From positions 1-47,841 of the forward strand of contig JANLHZ010000301.1 in assembly GCA_024653775.1 (NCBI GenBank): DNA of 47,841 nucleotides, read 5' to 3'. Both the position numbers and the translations under genes were made by a program. The notes under the pieces were generated by a model. That model had not been told where the DNA came from and ran no database searches. It saw only the letters and a list, made by a program, of their open reading frames with translations. Below, piece by piece: positions 43,274 to 47,841 of the stretch (the first letter of the stretch is position 1; every line of letters starts with the position of its first letter). Source of the DNA: Planctomycetota bacterium (GTDB lineage Bacteria; Planctomycetota; UBA8742; JACQVU01; JANLHZ01).

Positions 43274-43570
43274 TTAATTTAATGGCGCGGAGACTTCCGA
43301 AAGATTCGAAATCGTTATCCCCGCTCCCCACCCCGCAGCTTGCGGCAGCACGATATGAATCCACCTGACCTTTTTCACGAACCCGATATTCAACTTGAAT
43401 GCGCCATCGATCCTCGTTGGTGAATTGCTATCGACCTGAATGTATCCCCCCGATGGAAACGGCCCCCCTCCTCCGACCTCGAAAACGATGTTATTCGCAT
43501 CCACGTAGAACTGCGAGCTCACCGCTCCCTGGGATAAATCGAAAAAGAAGTTTCGAATGGATTCAGGCAT
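43274..43570 (-). CDS. Small beta-rich protein with N-terminal RxFxFDLS tag (paralogue 2)
   Basis: A 98-residue paralogue of the 42841 protein: MPESIRNFFFDLSQGAV, then FEVGGG, GYIQVDSNSPTRIDGAFKL and VRWIHIVLPQAAGW. The shared pattern GY-x-Q-x-DSN-x-P and VR-x(4)-VLPQ suggests one compact domain with conserved ligand or subunit contacts. Its ATG lies 3 nt after the stop of the LRR lipoprotein gene, and its GAG ribosome site lies inside that gene, so the two are co-translated. Function is unknown. Confidence 0.78.
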   Translation of the reverse strand: MPESIRNFFFDLSQGAVSSQFYVDANNIVFEVGGGGPFPSGGYIQVDSNSPTRIDGAFKLNIGFVKKVRWIHIVLPQAAGWGAGITISNLSEVSAPLN

Positions 43571-43573
43571 TCT

Positions 43574-44434
43574 TTACTCTCGCCTGATTTCATTAGACAG
43601 ACGACGGCCAAATTCTAACAGTTCCTCATACGTCCCAAATGAAATAAGCAGATCGGAATTATTCTCCAGAAGCATTTGCCTGAGTTGATCCTTCGTAGAT
43701 GCTGAAACAGAAGTATTTAAGAATAGATATTTCAGTTCCTTAAGCAATGCTATGGGAGAGTAATCCACATTTTCCAAAGCGCTACCAGAAATGTCCAGTG
43801 TTTCAAGTTTTGCCAGTTTAACTATGTCCAAAATCGATTGCGATGAAATATTTTTACAACCTATACTCAACGACTCCAAGTTTGATATGGTTGAAATAAT
43901 CTTAATTGCTTCGCCGTCGATGGAGAAAACATCATCGCCATCACCATCACAAGCGCGCAGCCTTAAAGAGCGCAATGTTTTATTATCCTTCAAACACGCG
44001 ATACCCTCATTCGATATCTTCCCGATTTCATATAGCAAATGGAGATCATCGAGCTTCGGCAGTTTCGCTATCACTTCCAGGCCACTATCACCTATAAATG
44101 ATCCAGTTATAGTTATGGATTTCAAGTTTTGTAGCTTAGCCAGAGACGAATATACTGAATCGTTCAATGCAGCATTTGAAAAATTGTCCGTAACGGTAAA
44201 ATTTTCAAGGTGCTTCAGTTCGGAAAGGAAATGGGCATTGTTCTGCGCCAGAAGTCTGCCCGGCTCAGTATCGTATTCAGAGAGAGAAAGGAAGAATTTA
44301 GTATCATCTTCTTGGAGAATTTTCTCAATACGCCAGACTTGCAGTTGTTTTTCCAAATCGCTCGGTTCGCTACAAGACGCGAATAGAGGCGCAATGAAAA
44401 TCAGCAAAAGAATATTTTGAATAAAAAATTTCAT
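43574..44434 (-). CDS. Leucine-rich-repeat lipoprotein
   Basis: A 286-residue exported lipoprotein. The signal has the lipobox LFASC (Cys about residue 21). From about 85 to 255 it has five or six LRR units of about 24 residues, for example LKSITITGSFIGDSGLEVIA, LRSLRLRACDGDGDDVFSID and LETLDISGSALENVDYS, that would form a curved binding solenoid. The codons are AT-rich. It lies between two of the FDLS-tag genes and overlaps their translation signals, suggesting one operon. Its partner is likely another protein or glycan at the cell surface. Confidence 0.8.
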   Translation of the reverse strand: MKFFIQNILLLIFIAPLFASCSEPSDLEKQLQVWRIEKILQEDDTKFFLSLSEYDTEPGRLLAQNNAHFLSELKHLENFTVTDNFSNAALNDSVYSSLAKLQNLKSITITGSFIGDSGLEVIAKLPKLDDLHLLYEIGKISNEGIACLKDNKTLRSLRLRACDGDGDDVFSIDGEAIKIISTISNLESLSIGCKNISSQSILDIVKLAKLETLDISGSALENVDYSPIALLKELKYLFLNTSVSASTKDQLRQMLLENNSDLLISFGTYEELLEFGRRLSNEIRRE

Positions 44435-44465
44435 AGCTCACCATTAACGATTGACTCTATAGTGC

Positions 44466-44750
44466 TTACTTGGTACGTCCTGTTTTGAGGAACGCTACCA
44501 TAAAAGTGTAAATTGCCGTGCGCTCCGATGGAGATACGTTTTGTGGACCTGCGGCATCTAATAGTTCGGTGGCCGCTCCTTCCGCTTGGGTAGATTTAGT
44601 TGTATCCTGATACTTATTTGCGATTCGATTAAGCTCGTCGTTGCCAACGCCAAGTTTAAAAAGCAAGTTCAAAAACTGCAACTTGGCTAACGTCGTTGCT
44701 CCTGGAGGTTTTGACAGGTCAAAAAAGAAGTTTCGGATTGTGGAGGACAT
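44466..44750 (-). CDS. Small helical protein with N-terminal RxFxFDLS tag
   Basis: A 94-residue protein. It begins MSSTIRNFFFDLSKPPGATT, almost the same as the tag of the 43274 protein. The rest is helical, not beta: LLFKLGVGNDELNRIANKYQ and SERTAIYTFMVAFLKTGRTK. The same N-terminal 12 residues therefore sit on two unrelated folds, which points to a targeting or docking tag. There is no clear ribosome binding site. It follows the secreted 303-residue gene by 17 nt. Confidence 0.75.
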   Translation of the reverse strand: MSSTIRNFFFDLSKPPGATTLAKLQFLNLLFKLGVGNDELNRIANKYQDTTKSTQAEGAATELLDAAGPQNVSPSERTAIYTFMVAFLKTGRTK

Positions 44751-44767
44751 AATTCAACGAAGCTCTA

Positions 44768-45679
44768 TTATGTGATTCTATTCGACCAGAGTTCACGCCA
44801 GCGGAAAGTAACCGATTCTCCTTCTCGATACTCGAGAATAACAATCATTACAATTTTTATCAATAACGCGCCACTCTTTATATTCTGCGGGCAAACCGGA
44901 ACTTTAAGAATATATATATCGTCGAGGATAATTGGCACGCAGGTACGTTTGCCGTCGTTTCTTCTGCTTAGATGCAACTCTTCATTGAATACATCATATG
45001 CTTCGTCAAACCGCTGCCCAGCCCTGCTTTGATTTGCTAAAGAGACATTAAAAATCGGCGCGTCATCAGAATCTGCTGAATCGTTTCTAATAAGCCAGAA
45101 TAAGTCACATTCCATTGATCGTGGGTACCTGCCATTGAGATGATATTTTTCAGATAAAAATAAAAAGTCATACTTGTGAATTAACGTTTCATAACAAGGT
45201 TTGCCTGTGTTGGAAGACGTACCTTCAGCGTCAAGTACGAATTTATGAACTGAACTAAATGAATCCTTACCAGTTTCAGGGTCTATGCACATAATGATAT
45301 CAGCGCAGTCGAAAGGCGCGTCGATACCTTGATCTCCTCGTGGAGGGGGTTCATTCATATAAACTGGATAACCAGGGCTTACAGGACGATAGTTTCTAGA
45401 TATTATATTTCTTGTTCGGAGAGAATCTTCTCGCGACCACTCTCTGCCAAAAGTATATCCAGATGCCCTATAATCTCTGAGGAACAGTGTTGCAATTAAA
45501 GATGAATGGGTTTCCGATTTTGGGTCGTAAAATAAACTGGCGCGCTCGTCTTCAATCAAACTGGGATTTTCATTTAAGAAAGGATCGTCTTCTGCTCGTA
45601 TATGCCCCGAAAAAAATAAACATGTAAATAATAGTAGCGCGAAAACAACAAAAAATATGGAATTGCGAAGAGTATGCAT
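44768..45679 (-). CDS. Exported protein of unknown function
   Basis: A 303-residue protein with a signal peptide (hydrophobic core VFALLLFTCLFFSG, cut near RAEDD). The mature part has no recognised domain. It has mixed alpha/beta content, six or more Cys (ADIIMCID, GKPCYET, SMECDLFW, KRTCVPI, VPVCPQN) that could form disulfides, and a Trp/Tyr-rich middle. The genes are AT-rich and tightly packed, suggesting cluster membership with the tag proteins and the Gly-rich protein. Confidence 0.7.
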   Translation of the reverse strand: MHTLRNSIFFVVFALLLFTCLFFSGHIRAEDDPFLNENPSLIEDERASLFYDPKSETHSSLIATLFLRDYRASGYTFGREWSREDSLRTRNIISRNYRPVSPGYPVYMNEPPPRGDQGIDAPFDCADIIMCIDPETGKDSFSSVHKFVLDAEGTSSNTGKPCYETLIHKYDFLFLSEKYHLNGRYPRSMECDLFWLIRNDSADSDDAPIFNVSLANQSRAGQRFDEAYDVFNEELHLSRRNDGKRTCVPIILDDIYILKVPVCPQNIKSGALLIKIVMIVILEYREGESVTFRWRELWSNRIT

Positions 45680-45723
45680 AATTAATTTCTAAACTATATT
45701 ACACTTCAAAATTATCACTTGTA

Positions 45724-47706
45724 CTATCTTACCTGCCAGAAACCAGAATTTCCACCTACTCCTGCTGCGCCCGAACGCCTGGTCTGACCGGCATTTTCCG
45801 GCGTAGTCCCTACTGGAGATTGAGGATCCCCAGGAAATTGATCCGATCCTGTATTTTCGTCGTTTATAGGTTGTCCAGCATTGCGATTAGGATCATCTCT
45901 ACTGAAAGTTCTTCTGATTGCCCCACCACCGTCGCTACCTGGCGGCGCTCCACGGGTGTGTAGCGGGTAGACGCTATCTATTCGATTTAGCTTCCCACCT
46001 CTATCTCGCGCCCATCCAACGCCAGATTTTCCTCCTTCTCCGCCTATGCCTGCGCCTCCGCCTTTTCCACCCGCACCAGTTTGTATGACAAAATAATTTG
46101 AGGGGTTGTCAAATAGTGAAGCCGAAATTACAACACTTCCTCCCCATCCACCTCGTCCGCCCCAACCACCTTCGCCGCCCTGTCCTCCTAGTCCGCCAAG
46201 GGAGGTTGCGCCATTGACTAGACCATCAAATCCTATAGGATTTCCTGCGCCTCCGAGACCAACGTTGCCAGACATTCCGCCAGCGCCGCCAAAACCGCCA
46301 TTTCCTCCTCCCCCCCCTCTTCCCGCATCTCCGCCAACGAGCAAAAAGAAACAATTATTAGCAGACCCGGAGATTGAAATTATTCCTCCCCTGCCAGCAT
46401 CTCCTCCATTACCTCCATCCCACGCGCTTCCACCGTTACCTCCATTGCCTGGAGCACCGCCGTTACCACCTGCACACAAGAATTGATTATTTAATGCGTC
46501 GAAGTCGGCAACTCCACCATTACCGCCATCACCACCATTTCCTCCACTTCCACCGTTACCCCCATTAGCTCCGAATCCACCGTTTCCACCATTGCCACCG
46601 ATAAGAATATATACACAATTATCTTCCTTAGCTTCTATATTAAGATCACCTCCATCTTCACCTGCTTTGCCTTCAAAATTAATATCCATTAAAAACGTTT
46701 GATCCTGCGATGCCTCTTCACCTTGCATTCCATCTTCACCATTTTCAGGAAGACCAACTCCGCAGCCACCTACGCCATTTACACCAGAAAAACCATTAAT
46801 GGCATCAGGTCTAGAATCCATAAATCTTCCCGGATCCCCATCTTTTCCATCTGCTTTTTTAAATACATTAACACACACAACTTTTCCATTGACTCGTATC
46901 GGCAACTTAATTGCCAGAGATTGCGGGTAAGATCGAAGCAGGGTGATAACCTCAGAAATCGAATCCGTTTTTCCTCCTTTTCCATTTAATTTTGTTTTTA
47001 CACTGCTCTCGGTAATAGACGGCTCCCCACGACTGTTTAGTAACAAGTTGTTTCTTAGTAACCCGAATAGTTCCGCAATGAACCTGGTATTAAAATCTTC
47101 TCGACGCAAATCTCCAATTTTAATTGGCATGATATCCAACGATGAAATCTCAGGTAAAGCTCTCTGCCTGAATTCCTGAAGATCATCTTCTAGTCTCAAC
47201 AATTGCGAGTCTCGATCAATTGGTCTCATCACTTCTTGTGATGATCTCCGAGTACGATCCGGTAGAGCAGTCGCCTTTGCCTCTCTTTCATCGACATTTA
47301 CTTTGTCAAGACCATTTTCTCGGATCTGCAAATTTCGGTCAGTTGAACTCCGCGATGTTAGCTCATTTTCGTTGCTTAATTCATTTTCACGCCATGGAGA
47401 GCGTCGGGATTGTTCGGCTTTAGTAACAAACGGCAAATGGTATTCAGCAATATTGTTATCGTTTTTTAATACGTTATTTTTTTCGCGGCATTCGCAATTA
47501 CTATTGTTTGGAATCAAGCCGAGCTTGCGGCGGCGTTCCATAAGCCAGTTGTAGGAATCTTCGAGGTTGCTTATAGGCCTCGTAATATCGAGCGAGCCGT
47601 TTGACGATGACCTTTCCGACTCCATACGCGCTTTTTCCTCCGCCGCGTGAAGTCTGCGCTGCTCCATGAGCCAGTTATAAGAATCTTCGAGGTTGTTTCC
47701 TGGCAT
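45724..47706 (-). CDS. Gly-Asn-rich (PGRS-like) protein with duplicated N-terminal motif
   Basis: A 660-residue protein. The N-terminus has a 15-residue motif ([15 protein letters not shown]) at residue 4 and again at residue 47 ([15 protein letters not shown]), then a charged spacer. A globular-looking middle (about 180-290) is followed by a long Gly-Gly-Asn repeat region (about 290-590, [17 protein letters not shown] pattern) like mycobacterial PE-PGRS or other beta-helix/collagen-like surface proteins, and a Ser/Pro-rich end. There is no signal peptide, so export would need another route, perhaps signalled by the N-terminal motif. There is no ribosome binding site. The A+T content is high outside the Gly repeat. 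Confidence 0.8.
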   Translation of the reverse strand: MPGNNLEDSYNWLMEQRRLHAAEEKARMESERSSSNGSLDITRPISNLEDSYNWLMERRRKLGLIPNNSNCECREKNNVLKNDNNIAEYHLPFVTKAEQSRRSPWRENELSNENELTSRSSTDRNLQIRENGLDKVNVDEREAKATALPDRTRRSSQEVMRPIDRDSQLLRLEDDLQEFRQRALPEISSLDIMPIKIGDLRREDFNTRFIAELFGLLRNNLLLNSRGEPSITESSVKTKLNGKGGKTDSISEVITLLRSYPQSLAIKLPIRVNGKVVCVNVFKKADGKDGDPGRFMDSRPDAINGFSGVNGVGGCGVGLPENGEDGMQGEEASQDQTFLMDINFEGKAGEDGGDLNIEAKEDNCVYILIGGNGGNGGFGANGGNGGSGGNGGDGGNGGVADFDALNNQFLCAGGNGGAPGNGGNGGSAWDGGNGGDAGRGGIISISGSANNCFFLLVGGDAGRGGGGGNGGFGGAGGMSGNVGLGGAGNPIGFDGLVNGATSLGGLGGQGGEGGWGGRGGWGGSVVISASLFDNPSNYFVIQTGAGGKGGGAGIGGEGGKSGVGWARDRGGKLNRIDSVYPLHTRGAPPGSDGGGAIRRTFSRDDPNRNAGQPINDENTGSDQFPGDPQSPVGTTPENAGQTRRSGAAGVGGNSGFWQVR

Positions 47707-47754
47707 TTTTATTCCATTTTTATTAAAATATCATTTGAAGTCGCGAAGGGCAAA

Positions 47755-47841
47755 TTACGTCAGGTACATTATTGACTGGAACGAAACATTCCCGGTGTCG
47801 TCCGTGGTTCCAGACACGTCTACGCCATTATTGAGAGTGAT
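47755..47841 (-). CDS. Partial gene, C-terminal 28 residues
   Basis: The frame enters from the right edge on the minus strand and stops at 47755-47757 (TAA). The visible residues (TLNNGVDVSGTTDDTG then VSFQSIMYLT) read as beta strands typical of small repeat or Ig-like domains. It ends 48 bp before the Gly-rich gene and may be the preceding gene of the same operon. Too little remains to name it. Confidence 0.5.
   Translation of the reverse strand: MTLNNGVDVSGTTDDTGNVSFQSIMYLT

Noticed and set aside
46106-46486. Pro-rich plus-strand ORF
   Set aside because: It is the antisense reading of the Gly-Asn repeat of the 45724-47706 gene.

Overview
The window looks like a chromosomal piece from a Gram-negative, probably uncultivated bacterium. 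It encodes a BamA/Omp85 protein, a second beta-barrel protein ending in Phe, lipoproteins, a bacterial alpha-2-macroglobulin and complex I subunit M. The mix of secreted giants, helical GspE-N-like repeat proteins and VWA/HEAT proteins resembles Planctomycetota or neighbouring candidate phyla, but no 16S or other phylogenetic marker is present, so the assignment is an inference. Most genes are GC-rich. The inserted gene pair at 13.2-13.9 kb and the genes from about 43.5 kb to the right end are clearly richer in A+T.

Layout: 0.5-4.7 kb holds divergent housekeeping genes, the class II ribonucleotide reductase nrdJ (with an intrinsic terminator) and purM. 5.4-13.1 kb holds a 1983-residue membrane-anchored alpha-2-macroglobulin, a SIMPL-domain lipoprotein and a small hypothetical gene. 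13.2-16.0 kb is uvrC, whose first 59 bp are duplicated on either side of an inserted pair of small genes (zinc ribbon plus two-TM protein). 16.0-16.7 kb is an IS200/RAYT-like transposase flanked by REP-like hairpin repeats. 16.8-32.8 kb carries secreted and envelope genes: a predicted (alpha/alpha)6 glycosidase-like protein, a membrane protein pair, BamA, a secreted protein of unknown function, and a subtilisin-PHP-IPT-PKD fusion with a C-terminal sorting-type tail.

32.8-34.5 kb is the most unusual locus. A retron-type reverse transcriptase with an N-terminal zinc ribbon is preceded by a roughly 365-nt GC-rich structured non-coding transcript with its own sigma70-like promoter and intrinsic terminator. 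34.5-41.3 kb has a GspE-N-like/HEAT/VWA protein, a lone nuoM, a second GspE-N-like repeat protein and a small membrane protein. 41.6-47.8 kb is a minus-strand cluster: a Gly-Asn-rich PGRS-like protein with a duplicated N-terminal motif, a secreted protein, an LRR lipoprotein, three small proteins sharing the N-terminal signature R-x-F-(F/M)-F-D-L-S, and an outer-membrane barrel.

Intergenic DNA is unusually dense in repeats: covarying hairpin units with a GTGGCA flank, REP-like units near the transposase, a 103-bp-arm inverted repeat, a 182-bp element with 21-bp terminal inverted repeats, a 40-bp tandem repeat, a 7-bp microsatellite and several families of degenerate short words. One word family appears to have been absorbed into the coding sequence of the alpha-2-macroglobulin.
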